Position numbers and translations under genes: made by a program. From positions 1-64,000 of the forward strand of contig JAEXAX010000004.1 in the NCBI GenBank assembly GCA_023458035.1: a stretch of DNA of 64,000 nucleotides, read 5' to 3'. Positions 43,364-51,198 of the stretch are shown in pieces. Under the pieces are notes generated by a model. It searched no databases, was not told the DNA's origin, and saw nothing but the letters and a program-made list of their open reading frames with translations. Origin of the DNA: Bacillota bacterium (GTDB taxonomy: Bacteria > Bacillota > Clostridia > Lachnospirales > Lachnospiraceae). Positions within the stretch are counted from its first letter, which is position 1. Each line of letters begins with the position of its first letter.

Positions 43364-43765
43364 ATGTCAGTTACAGATCCGATTGCGGATATGCTTACAA
43401 GAATTCGTAATGCGAATACAGCGAAGCATGATACGGTAGATGTACCGGCTTCTAAGATGAAAGAAGCAATCGCCGGCATCTTATTAGATGAAGGCTTCAT
43501 CAAGGATGTAGAAGTGGTAGAGGCAGGAAATTTCAAGAACCTGCACATTACCTTGAAGTATGGTCAGAGCAAAAATGAGAAGGTTATCTCCGGACTAAAG
43601 AGAATCTCTAAGCCGGGACTTCGTGTATACGCTCAGAGTACCGAGATTCCGAGTGTTTTAGGCGGAATGGGTATTGCAATTCTGTCTACAAACAAGGGCG
43701 TTATTACAGATAAGCAGGCTCGTAAAGAGAACGTTGGTGGCGAAGTATTAGCATTCGTTTGGTAA
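43364..43765 (+). CDS. rpsH: 30S ribosomal protein S8
   Basis: This is a 133-residue S8 that binds the 16S central domain, and in E. coli the spc mRNA: DPIADMLTRIRNAN, KRISKPGLRVYAQ, GMGIAILSTNKG. An unusually structured gap of 72 bases follows before rplF. Confidence 0.98.
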   Translation: MSVTDPIADMLTRIRNANTAKHDTVDVPASKMKEAIAGILLDEGFIKDVEVVEAGNFKNLHITLKYGQSKNEKVISGLKRISKPGLRVYAQSTEIPSVLGGMGIAILSTNKGVITDKQARKENVGGEVLAFVW

Positions 43766-43793
43766 TCACAGGCGACACAAACTGCTGAAAACA

Positions 43794-43832
43794 GAGGAGG
43801 CACCTGTCCTCCTCCGAAAATTTAAGGAGGAA
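43794..43832 (+). promoter_or_regulatory. Possible Shine-Dalgarno switch before rplF
   Basis: GAGGAGG (43794-43800) pairs perfectly with CCTCCTC (43808-43814). The same CCTCCTCC could instead pair with the real rplF ribosome binding site AAGGAGG (43824-43830). The two pairings exclude each other, which is the layout of a translational switch or a decoy site. Confidence 0.45.
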
Positions 43833-43837
43833 ATAAA

Positions 43838-44380
43838 ATGTCACGTATTGGAAGATTACCTGTAGCTGTTCCTGCAGGTGTAACTGTGGAGATCGCAGAC
43901 AATAATAAGGTCACCGTAAAGGGGCCGAAGGGAACTTTAAGCAGAGAATTACCTGTAGAGATGAGCATCAAGTTGGAAGAGGGTCAGGTTGTTGTTGCCA
44001 GACCGAGCGACTTGAAGAAAATGAAGGCTTTACACGGCCTGACCAGAACCCTGATCAACAACATGGTTGTTGGTGTTCAGGAAGGTTATGAGAAGGTATT
44101 GGAAGTAAACGGCGTTGGATATAAAGCTGCCAAAGCCGGCAAGAAGCTGACGCTTTCCCTGGGCTATTCTCATCCGGTTGAAATGGAAGATCCGGAAGGT
44201 ATCGAAACCGTCGTAGAAGGTCAGAACAAGATCATCGTTCGCGGCATTGACAAAGAAAAAGTTGGTCAGTTCGCAGCTGAGATCAGAGATAAGAGAAGAC
44301 CGGAACCATATAAGGGCAAGGGTATTAAGTACTCTACCGAGGTGATCAGACGTAAGGTTGGTAAGACCGGTAAGAAGTAA
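43838..44380 (+). CDS. rplF: 50S ribosomal protein L6
   Basis: This is a 180-residue L6 near the factor-binding site: SRIGRLPVAVPAGV, VNGVGYKAAKAGKKL, and the C-terminal signature RRPEPYKGKGIKY. AAGGAGGAA precedes the start, downstream of the hairpin described at 43794. Confidence 0.98.
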   Translation: MSRIGRLPVAVPAGVTVEIADNNKVTVKGPKGTLSRELPVEMSIKLEEGQVVVARPSDLKKMKALHGLTRTLINNMVVGVQEGYEKVLEVNGVGYKAAKAGKKLTLSLGYSHPVEMEDPEGIETVVEGQNKIIVRGIDKEKVGQFAAEIRDKRRPEPYKGKGIKYSTEVIRRKVGKTGKK

Positions 44381-44406
44381 TTGAGAAGAAAACAGGAGGA
44401 AGCAAA

Positions 44407-44781
44407 ATGATCAGCAAGAGATCTAGAAAAGAAGTTCGTGCGAAGAAGCACTTAAGAATGCGTAATCGTTTCAGTGGTACTGCCGCTAGACCGCGTTTAG
44501 CAGTTTTTAGAAGCAACAGTCACATGTACGCGCAGATTATCGATGATACTGTCGGACATACCCTGGTTTCTGCCGCAACTGTAGAGAAGGCAGTTAAGGC
44601 TGAGCTGGAGAATGAGAAGACCGATGATGTTGCAGCAGCAGCATACCTGGGAACCGTTATCGCTAAGAGAGCATTAGAAAAAGGCATCGAAGAAGTTGTA
44701 TTTGATCGTGGCGGTTTCATTTACCACGGAAAGGTACAGGCCCTGGCTGATGCTGCCAGAGAAGCTGGTTTGAAATTCTAA
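44407..44781 (+). CDS. rplR: 50S ribosomal protein L18
   Basis: This is a 124-residue L18 that binds 5S rRNA: RPRLAVFRSNSHMYAQIID, VFDRGGFIYHGKVQALADAAREAGL. The basic N-terminal tail is intact. ACAGGAGGA precedes it, and rpsE starts 18 bases after its stop. Confidence 0.98.
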   Translation: MISKRSRKEVRAKKHLRMRNRFSGTAARPRLAVFRSNSHMYAQIIDDTVGHTLVSAATVEKAVKAELENEKTDDVAAAAYLGTVIAKRALEKGIEEVVFDRGGFIYHGKVQALADAAREAGLKF

Positions 44782-44799
44782 TAAGGAGGTAAAGAACAC

Positions 44800-45306
44800 A
44801 TGAGACAAGTAATTGACACAAGTAATATGGAATTACAGGAACGTGTAGTTTCCATTAAGCGAGTAACTAAGGTTGTTAAAGGTGGACGTAACTTCCGATT
44901 CACAGCTTTAGTGGTAGTAGGCGACGGTGCCGGCCATGTTGGAGCAGGTCTTGGTAAGGCTTCCGAAATTCCGGAAGCAATCAGAAAAGGCAAGGAAGAC
45001 GCCATGAAGCACATGGTCAGTGTTACCTTGGATGACAATGCGTCCATCAGCCATGATTTCACTGCAAAGTTCGGCGGCTCTTCCGTACTGCTGAAGAAGT
45101 CCCCGGAAGGTACCGGAGTTATCGCCGGTGGTCCGGCGCGTAGCGTAGTAGAACTGGCCGGAATCAGAAACATCCGTGCCAAATCTCTGGGATCCAACAA
45201 TAAGCAGAATGTTGTATTTGCAACGTTGGAAGCACTGAAGGCTTTGAAGACTCCGGAAGATGTAGCCAGACTGCGCGGTAAGTCTGTTGCTGAGATCCTG
45301 GGTTAA
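44800..45306 (+). CDS. rpsE: 30S ribosomal protein S5
   Basis: This is a 168-residue S5 that helps decoding accuracy: RRVTKVV-like KRVTKVVKGGRNFRFTA, GKASEIPEAIRKGKEDA, and GGPARSVVELAGI. It starts after TAAGGAGG. Confidence 0.98.
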   Translation: MRQVIDTSNMELQERVVSIKRVTKVVKGGRNFRFTALVVVGDGAGHVGAGLGKASEIPEAIRKGKEDAMKHMVSVTLDDNASISHDFTAKFGGSSVLLKKSPEGTGVIAGGPARSVVELAGIRNIRAKSLGSNNKQNVVFATLEALKALKTPEDVARLRGKSVAEILG

Positions 45307-45319
45307 GGAGGAAGACAAA

Positions 45320-45496
45320 ATGGCATTAAGAATTACATTGGTGAAATCCACCATCGGAGCAATTCCGAAGCATAAGAAGACAGTAGAAGCCTTGGGCTTA
45401 CGTAAATTAAACAAGACTGTTGAAATGCCGGACAATGATGCAATCAGAGGTATGATTCATCAGGTGAAGCATCTTGTTAAAGTAGAAGAAGTTTAA
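45320..45496 (+). CDS. rpmD: 50S ribosomal protein L30
   Basis: This is a 58-residue L30: RITLVKSTIGAIPKHKKTVEAL, then VEMPDNDAIRGMIHQVKHLV. The ATG follows AAGGAGGAAGA. An upstream extension in the same frame overlaps rpsE and is not supported. Confidence 0.97.
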   Translation: MALRITLVKSTIGAIPKHKKTVEALGLRKLNKTVEMPDNDAIRGMIHQVKHLVKVEEV

Positions 45497-45513
45497 TCGA
45501 AGGAGGTGTAACA

Positions 45514-45954
45514 GTGGAATTATTTAATTTACAGCCTGCTGAAGGTTCAAAGCATAGCAATAATTTCAGACGCGGCCGCGGACATGGTTCAGGCAACGGA
45601 AAGACTGCCGGCAAGGGACATAAGGGACAGAAGGCCCGTTCCGGCCCGACCAGAATCGGTTTTGAAGGCGGTCAGATGCCTCTTTACAGAAGAATTCCGA
45701 AGAGAGGTTTCACAAACCGAAATGAAAAAGAGATCATTGCTATCAATGTTTCGGCGTTGGAACGCTTTGAGAACGGAACAGAAGTAACCGTTGCGACTTT
45801 ACTGGAAAATGGCGTTATCAAAAAAACCGCCGATGGTGTTAAGATTTTAGGTAACGGAGAGTTAACTAAGAAGCTGACCGTCAAGGCGAATGCTTTCTCT
45901 GCATCTGCTGTCGAAAAGATCGAAGCTCTTGGTGGAAAAACCGAGGTGATTTGA
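45514..45954 (+). CDS. rplO: 50S ribosomal protein L15
   Basis: This is a 146-residue L15: RGRGHGSGNGKTAGKGHKGQ and FEGGQMPLYRRIPKRGFTN. It starts with GTG after GAAGGAGGTG. Its stop overlaps the secY ATG (TGATG), a sign of coupled translation. Confidence 0.98.
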   Translation: MELFNLQPAEGSKHSNNFRRGRGHGSGNGKTAGKGHKGQKARSGPTRIGFEGGQMPLYRRIPKRGFTNRNEKEIIAINVSALERFENGTEVTVATLLENGVIKKTADGVKILGNGELTKKLTVKANAFSASAVEKIEALGGKTEVI

Positions 45955-47264
45955 TGAATACGCTAAAAAGTGCGTTTAAGTTAAAAGAGGTCAGAAATCG
46001 TATTTTCTTTACCCTGTTTATGCTGGTGCTGGTGCGCTTCGGTTCACAGCTGCCGGCGCCGGGGGTAAATAAGGATTTCTTCAAAACCTTATTCCAGCTA
46101 GGCTCGGGCGGAACGTTCAGTTTCCTCGATGCATTTACCGGTGGATCGTTTTCAAACTTCTCTATCTTCGCACTGAATATCACACCGTATATTACATCAT
46201 CGATTATTATTCAGTTATTAACGATTGCTATTCCGCAATTAGAGGAGCAACAAAGAGAAGGTCCGGAAGGCAGGAAACGTGTTAATCAGATTACTCGTCT
46301 GTTAACAGTCGGTTTGGCATTGATCGAGTCGACTGCCATGGTTATCGGTTTTGGGCGTCAGGGTTTGATCGTCAATATGAATCCGCTGACTGTGGTTACC
46401 GCTATTGCCACCCTGACCGCCGGTTCGGCATTTATCATGTGGATCGGTGAGCGAATCACGGAAAAGGGAATCGGAAACGGTATTTCGATCGTCTTGGTCA
46501 TTAACATTATTTCCAGAATTCCGAGTGATCTGATCACCTTGTACAGAAAATTCGTGGCCGGTAAGGCTGTCGGACAGGCTGTTTTAGCCGCAGTTATCAT
46601 CCTGCTGGTGATCTTATTGATCGTGAACTTTACAGTGATTCTGAATGGCGCTGTACGTCAGATTCCGGTGCAATATACCAAGAAGGTAGCCGGTAGAGGA
46701 CAGAACTTCTTTATTCCGTTAAAGGTTAACACTGCAAACGTAATGCCGGTCATCTTTGCGTCCAGCATTATGCAGTTTCCGATCGTCATTGCCGCCTTTG
46801 CCGGCAAGAGTAATGCTACGGGCATTTGGGGGAAGATCTTAAGAGGTTTGGACACACAGAAATGGTTTAATTTCTATACATATCCAAAGGCTACCCTAGG
46901 TGTTCTGGTCTACATCGCATTATTGATCTTCTTTGCTTACTTCTACACATCGATCACCTTCAACCCGATTGAGGTGGCCGATCAGATCAAGAAGCAGGGC
47001 GGTTATATTCACGGTGTACGTCCGGGTAAACCGACGGTTGATTTCCTAAATCAAATTTTGAAATATATTATTTTCATCGGAGCGGCCGGGTTATTGGTCA
47101 TCGCCATCCTGCCGTTGGTTTTCAACGGTGTATTCGGCGCTCAGGTCTCCTTCGGTGGAACATCGATCATCATTATTGTAAGTGTTATTCTGGAAACTTT
47201 GAAACAGGTAAAATCTTTAGTCTTGGTTCAGGAGTATCGGGGCAAGGGATTCTTAAGTGCCTGA
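45954..47264 (+). CDS. secY: Protein translocase channel SecY
   Basis: This 436-residue integral membrane protein with ten expected transmembrane helices forms the SecYEG protein-export channel. Motifs are RNRIFFTLFMLVLVRFGS, the plug-side LGSGGTFSFLDAFTGG, ALNITPYITSSIIIQLL and GKGIGNGISIVLVINII. It starts at the ATG overlapping the rplO stop. A terminator follows. Confidence 0.98.
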   Translation: MNTLKSAFKLKEVRNRIFFTLFMLVLVRFGSQLPAPGVNKDFFKTLFQLGSGGTFSFLDAFTGGSFSNFSIFALNITPYITSSIIIQLLTIAIPQLEEQQREGPEGRKRVNQITRLLTVGLALIESTAMVIGFGRQGLIVNMNPLTVVTAIATLTAGSAFIMWIGERITEKGIGNGISIVLVINIISRIPSDLITLYRKFVAGKAVGQAVLAAVIILLVILLIVNFTVILNGAVRQIPVQYTKKVAGRGQNFFIPLKVNTANVMPVIFASSIMQFPIVIAAFAGKSNATGIWGKILRGLDTQKWFNFYTYPKATLGVLVYIALLIFFAYFYTSITFNPIEVADQIKKQGGYIHGVRPGKPTVDFLNQILKYIIFIGAAGLLVIAILPLVFNGVFGAQVSFGGTSIIIIVSVILETLKQVKSLVLVQEYRGKGFLSA

Positions 47265-47333
47265 TTGCATAAGGAATGGAACACAGACAGTTCTGCGTGC
47301 AGACTGTTTGCCGACTGAGGCATGCAAGACAAG

Positions 47334-47364
47334 AATCCCCCTTATCCTTAAGGGGGATTTTGTT
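47334..47364 (+). terminator. Terminator between secY and adk
   Basis: AATCCCCCTTA pairs with TAAGGGGGATT and a TTTTGTTCTT tail follows. It divides the ribosomal cluster and would lower transcription of adk-map-infA relative to the spc genes. An imperfect CAGTTCTGC/GCAGACTG hairpin lies just upstream (47288-47306). Confidence 0.75.
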
Positions 47365-47393
47365 CTTAAACAGAAGGAGAATGAGGTAATAAA

Positions 47394-48038
47394 ATGAGAA
47401 TTATCATGTTGGGAGCACCGGGAGCCGGAAAAGGTACACAGGCATCCAGAGTGGCTGAAAAATACGGTGTTCCTCATATTTCAACCGGTGACATCTTCCG
47501 TAAAAATATCAAAGAGCAGACCGAACTGGGCATGCAGGCCAAAGCTTACATGGATCAGGGCGCACTTGTGCCGGATGAACTGGTAGTAAAAATCGTAGCC
47601 GACCGTCTGACCTGGGAGGATTGCAAAAAAGGCTATGTTTTGGACGGCTTTCCGAGAACCATTCCGCAGGCCGAAAGCCTGGATGAGATTTTGGAAAAGC
47701 TTGGACAAAAGGTTGATTTTGCCATCAATGTAGAGGTGGCTGATGAAGTCATTATTCACAGAATGGGCGGCAGAAGGGCTTGCCTGACCTGTGGCGCAAC
47801 CTACCATACCGAATATCTGCGTCCTCAGGTAGAGGATATTTGTGATCATGACGGCGCAGCATTGGTACTGCGTGACGATGATAAGCCGGAGACAGTTAAG
47901 AAGCGTTTGAATGTTTACCACGAGCAGACCCAACCGCTGATGGATTACTATCAGGCGCAGGGTAAGTTAAAAGAAGTTGACGGAACAAAAACAGTGGCGG
48001 CAGTATTTGAAGACATCGTTGCCATTGTGGGAGCGTAA
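47394..48038 (+). CDS. adk: Adenylate kinase, zinc-lid type
   Basis: This 214-residue enzyme interconverts ATP, ADP and AMP. The P-loop is GAPGAGKGTQ near residue 7. The lid has a zinc site Cys130, Cys133, Cys150 and Asp153 (CLTC, CDHD), the C-C-C-D form of Gram-positive bacteria. It follows the terminator with AGAAGGAGAAT as ribosome binding site. Confidence 0.97.
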   Translation: MRIIMLGAPGAGKGTQASRVAEKYGVPHISTGDIFRKNIKEQTELGMQAKAYMDQGALVPDELVVKIVADRLTWEDCKKGYVLDGFPRTIPQAESLDEILEKLGQKVDFAINVEVADEVIIHRMGGRRACLTCGATYHTEYLRPQVEDICDHDGAALVLRDDDKPETVKKRLNVYHEQTQPLMDYYQAQGKLKEVDGTKTVAAVFEDIVAIVGA

Positions 48039-48040
48039 TT

Positions 48041-48838
48041 ATGTCAGTAACAATTAAATCTACCGCGGAACTCGACAAAATGCGGGAAGCGGGACGGCGT
48101 CTGGCGCAGGTTCATGAGGAACTGAGGGCCAGAGTAAAACCGGGTATGAGTACATGGGAGCTGGACCGGATCGGGGAAGCAAAGATCCGTGAGCTTGGAT
48201 GTGTCCCGAATTTCTTAGACTATCATGGTTATCCGGCTTCTATTTGTATTTCTGTCAACGATGAGGTGGTACACGGTATTCCGAAAAAAGAAGTCCTCCT
48301 GCAGGAGGGAGATATGGTCAGCTTTGATTGCGGTTTGATCTATCATGGCTATCACTCCGATGCAGCCAGAACCTATATTCTGGGTGAAGGTACGGAGGAA
48401 CAGCGTAAGCTGGTGCAGGTTACCAGAGAAAGCTTCTTTGCCGGCATCAAAAGAGCCAAAGCCGGTTGTCATCTGTATGATATTTCGGCGGCCATCGACG
48501 ATTATATTTCACCATATGGTTATGGCATCGTGCGAGATCTTTGCGGACATGGTATCGGGACAGAGCTGCATGAGGATCCGCAGATTCCGAACTATCGTCG
48601 TAAGGCAAAGGGAGTGCTGCTGAGACAGGGTATGACCCTGGCTATTGAACCGATGGTAGCGCTCGGAACATGGGAGGTTGACATGCTGGATGATGGCTGG
48701 ACCTTCGTTACAGCGGATGGCAGTGATGCCGCCCATTACGAAAACACAATTATCATCACCGATGGCGAACCGGAAATTTTAACACTCACCGAAACAGAGA
48801 AGAACGGCGGTATCGATATATGCATTCCTATTATTTAG
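48041..48838 (+). CDS. map: Methionine aminopeptidase
   Basis: This 265-residue type I enzyme removes the initiator methionine. The metal-ligand segments are SFDCGLIYHGYHSDAART, CGHGIGTELHEDP, LAIEPMVALG and AAHYENTIIIT. It starts two bases after adk, and its end overlaps the KOW gene by 19 bases. Confidence 0.97.
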   Translation: MSVTIKSTAELDKMREAGRRLAQVHEELRARVKPGMSTWELDRIGEAKIRELGCVPNFLDYHGYPASICISVNDEVVHGIPKKEVLLQEGDMVSFDCGLIYHGYHSDAARTYILGEGTEEQRKLVQVTRESFFAGIKRAKAGCHLYDISAAIDDYISPYGYGIVRDLCGHGIGTELHEDPQIPNYRRKAKGVLLRQGMTLAIEPMVALGTWEVDMLDDGWTFVTADGSDAAHYENTIIITDGEPEILTLTETEKNGGIDICIPII

Positions 48839-49086
48839 CCAGATCCAAACGAGGACATGATGCCGGTGAGGTGTATATGGTGATCGGCGAGGAAGCAGGA
48901 CGTTTGCTCTGTGTCAATGGAACAAACAGAGGCTTGGATAAGCCTAAGCCGAAAAACCCTGCCCATATGCAGCCGATCCTGAGAGGGGACTGGAAAACAG
49001 CCCTGACCGAACGACCGGATGACTGTTGTATTAAACGTTGTATTCGTATCTATCTAAAGAATGAGGACCCAAAGGAGGAAGCATAA
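48820..49086 (+). CDS. KOW-domain RNA-binding protein
   Basis: This is an 88-residue protein with an N-terminal KOW-like strand pattern (ARSKRGHDAGEVYMVIGEE, then RLLCVNGTNRGLDKPKPKN), like the archaeal/eukaryal L14e family. It occurs between map and infA in many Clostridia. A ribosomal or translation role is inferred from its position. It starts inside map. Confidence 0.85.
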   Translation: MHSYYLARSKRGHDAGEVYMVIGEEAGRLLCVNGTNRGLDKPKPKNPAHMQPILRGDWKTALTERPDDCCIKRCIRIYLKNEDPKEEA

Positions 49087-49089
49087 GAA

Positions 49090-49308
49090 ATGTCTAAGGC
49101 TGACGTAATCGAAATCGAAGGAATTGTAGTGGAGAAGCTCCCGAATGCCATGTTCAAGGTGAAACTGGAAAATGATCATATCGTACTGGGACATATCAGC
49201 GGAAAGCTGAGAATGAATTTTATCAAGATCCTGCCGGGGGATAAGGTAACCATGGAATTATCTCCGTATGACCTGACAAAGGGCAGAATTATTTGGAGAG
49301 ATAAATAA
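49090..49308 (+). CDS. infA: Translation initiation factor IF-1
   Basis: This is a 72-residue S1-fold factor that occupies the A site during initiation: IEGIVVEKLPNAMFKVKLEN, GHISGKLRMNFIKILPGDKV, and LTKGRIIWRDK. AAAGGAGGAAG precedes it, overlapping the end of the KOW gene. Confidence 0.98.
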   Translation: MSKADVIEIEGIVVEKLPNAMFKVKLENDHIVLGHISGKLRMNFIKILPGDKVTMELSPYDLTKGRIIWRDK

Positions 49309-49310
49309 GC

Positions 49311-49339
49311 TTGCATGGCGCAGATTTATATGCTACAAT
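49311..49339 (+). promoter_or_regulatory. Internal promoter before rpmJ
   Basis: TTGCAT (49311-49316) and TACAAT (49334-49339) are 17 bases apart. It would transcribe rpmJ and the alpha operon independently of the upstream ribosomal genes. Confidence 0.6.
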
Positions 49340-49372
49340 ATAAAACGGACTTTTTTGAAAGGAGGAATTGCT

Positions 49373-49486
49373 GTGAAGGTAAGATCATCAGTGAAACCTA
49401 TTTGCGAAAAATGCAAAATCATTAAGAGAAAAGGAAGCATTCGCGTTATTTGCGAAAACCCGAAGCACAAACAGCGTCAGGGTTAA
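49373..49486 (+). CDS. rpmJ: 50S ribosomal protein L36, zinc type
   Basis: This is a 37-residue L36: KVRSSVKPICEKCK, then VICENPKHKQRQG. The zinc ligands Cys11, Cys14, Cys27 and His32 are all present. It starts with GTG after GAAAGGAGG. It is the usual neighbour of infA and rpsM. Confidence 0.97.
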   Translation: MKVRSSVKPICEKCKIIKRKGSIRVICENPKHKQRQG

Positions 49487-49495
49487 TTCTTTTTC

Positions 49496-49735
49496 TGGTG
49501 CGTAAGCATCACCGGGAATAAAAAACATTCGTTCCCAAACAAGCGGCTGTCGTAGGAAACTACGAAAACATGGTGGTAAACCACTAACATTAGACCGGAA
49601 CATCCTCTTTAACGCGGAGGGTGTCCTAACTACGTTTTGAAAAGCATCGAAAGATGCGAGATAATTGCTTTGCGGCACACACATTTCAGACGGCCAAGCC
49701 GGGCTGTGTCGGGAAGAGGATTATCCTGTAACAAA
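49496..49735 (+). ncRNA. Structured leader RNA upstream of rpsM
   Basis: The 272-base gap between rpmJ and rpsM holds no ORF but many compact hairpins. Three have GNRA loops: TGGTGC-GTAA-GCATCA (49496-49511), CGTAG-GAAA-CTACG (49551-49564) and GCATC-GAAA-GATGC (49644-49657). There is also GTGG-TAAA-CCAC (49573-49584). A larger stem, ACATCCTC/GAGGGTGT (49600-49624), is extended by TTAG/CTAA. This suggests a cis-acting RNA. In E. coli, S4 binds the leader of this same operon. Binding by S4 here is inference only. Confidence 0.55.
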
Positions 49736-49758
49736 AAATGAGTATGGAGGAAAATTGA

Positions 49759-50127
49759 ATGGCTCGTATAGCTGGTGTCGATCTGCCGAGAGAAAAACGT
49801 GTAGAGATTGGTTTGACTTATATTTATGGTATCGGAAGAGCAAGCTCAAATCGTATCTTGGCAGAGGCAAAGGTTGATCCGGATATCCGTGTGCGTGACC
49901 TGACGGATGAGCAGGTAAATGCGCTTCGTGAAGTAATCGAAGAAACACAGACGGTAGAAGGTGATTTAAGAAGAGAGATCGCATTAAACATCAAGAGATT
50001 GCAGGAAATCGGATGCTACAGAGGGATTCGTCACAGAAAGGGATTGCCGGTACGCGGACAGAAGACCAAGACGAATGCCAGAACAAGAAAGGGTCCGAAG
50101 AGAACCGTAGCAAATAAGAAGAAATAA
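49759..50127 (+). CDS. rpsM: 30S ribosomal protein S13
   Basis: This is a 122-residue S13 of the subunit head: RIAGVDLPREKRVEIGLTYI, YGIGRASSNRIL, CYRGIRHRKGLPVRGQKTK. It is the first gene of the alpha operon, preceded by the structured leader and GGAGGAAAAT. Confidence 0.98.
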   Translation: MARIAGVDLPREKRVEIGLTYIYGIGRASSNRILAEAKVDPDIRVRDLTDEQVNALREVIEETQTVEGDLRREIALNIKRLQEIGCYRGIRHRKGLPVRGQKTKTNARTRKGPKRTVANKKK

Positions 50128-50156
50128 TAGTTACCCATAAGGGAGGTTAGTTTAGA

Positions 50157-50555
50157 ATGGCAGCAAAGAAGGTTACCAAAAAGGTTACAAAAAAACGTGT
50201 CAAGAAAAACGTTGAACGCGGACAGGCACATATCCAGTCGTCTTTTAACAATACGATTGTGACTTTGACTGATGCTCAGGGAAATGCGTTATCATGGGCA
50301 AGTGCCGGTGGTCTGGGATTTAGAGGTTCAAGGAAATCTACTCCTTATGCAGCACAGATGGCAGCTGAAACCGCTACAAAGGCAGCTTTAGTACATGGAT
50401 TAAAGACCGTAGATGTTATCGTCAAGGGTCCGGGCTCAGGAAGAGAAGCCGCTATCCGTGCGCTTTCGGCTTGTGGTTTAGAAGTCACCAGCATTAAGGA
50501 TGTAACACCTGTTCCACATAACGGATGTCGTCCGCCAAAACGTAGAAGAGTCTAA
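50157..50555 (+). CDS. rpsK: 30S ribosomal protein S11
   Basis: This is a 132-residue S11 of the platform: AHIQSSFNNTIVTLTD, ASAGGLGFRGSRKSTPYAAQ, GRPPKRRRV-type end (NGCRPPKRRRV). The N-terminus is lysine-rich. GGGAGG precedes it, and rpsD starts 19 bases after its stop. Confidence 0.98.
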   Translation: MAAKKVTKKVTKKRVKKNVERGQAHIQSSFNNTIVTLTDAQGNALSWASAGGLGFRGSRKSTPYAAQMAAETATKAALVHGLKTVDVIVKGPGSGREAAIRALSACGLEVTSIKDVTPVPHNGCRPPKRRRV

Positions 50556-50574
50556 TTTTAGGAGGTTTTGACAC

Positions 50575-51168
50575 ATGGCAGTAAATCGCGTTCCTGTACT
50601 CAAGAGATGTCGCTCTCTTGATTTGGATCCAATTGTATTGGGAGTAAATAAGAAATCAAATAGAAATCTGATCAGACCGCGTAAGAAATTGAGCGAGTAT
50701 GGTCTGCAGCTGCGTGAAAAGCAGAGAATTAAATTTGTATACGGCGTATTAGAGAAGCCGTTCAGAAATTTATATGAAAGAGCAAACAAGATGACCGGAC
50801 AGGCCGGCGAAAACATGATGATCCTGTTGGAGTGCCGTCTGGATAACGTTATTTATCGTTTGGGCTTTGCCAGAACCAGAAGAGAAGCAAGACAGATCGT
50901 TGATCACAAGCATGTTCTGGTAAACGGCAAGCAGGTTAATATTCCGTCTTACACAGTGAAGGCCGGAGATGTGATCGAAATTAAAGAGAAGTGCAAGAGT
51001 TCAACACGTTATCAGTTGATTGCTGACGCTACTTCCGGCAGAATCGTTCCGGAGTGGTTAGAAGCTGATGCTGAAGCATTAAGCGGAACCGTAAAGCAGT
51101 TACCGACGAGAGAAATGATTGATTTAGACGTTAAGGAGATGTTAATCGTCGAGTTGTATTCTAAATAA
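50575..51168 (+). CDS. rpsD: 30S ribosomal protein S4
   Basis: This is a 197-residue S4, a primary 16S-binding protein and often the repressor of its own operon. It has SEYGLQLREKQRIKFVYGV and the S4 RNA-binding domain ARQIVDHKHVLVNGKQVN. It lies in the alpha operon here, whereas B. subtilis keeps it elsewhere. No zinc-binding cysteines are seen near the start, so it is the C-minus form. Confidence 0.97.
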   Translation: MAVNRVPVLKRCRSLDLDPIVLGVNKKSNRNLIRPRKKLSEYGLQLREKQRIKFVYGVLEKPFRNLYERANKMTGQAGENMMILLECRLDNVIYRLGFARTRREARQIVDHKHVLVNGKQVNIPSYTVKAGDVIEIKEKCKSSTRYQLIADATSGRIVPEWLEADAEALSGTVKQLPTREMIDLDVKEMLIVELYSK

Positions 51169-51198
51169 TCATTAGCCCATTGATAAGGGGGATTTACA

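Noticed and set aside
49487..49758. Group II intron remnant, because GTGCG occurs at the left end
   Set aside because: No domain V-like hairpin, no reverse transcriptase, and the region is far too short. The compact hairpins fit a leader RNA better.
49487..49758. T-box, c-di-GMP or other known riboswitch before rpsM
   Set aside because: None of the conserved bases of these classes were found, and the gene downstream is not a usual target.
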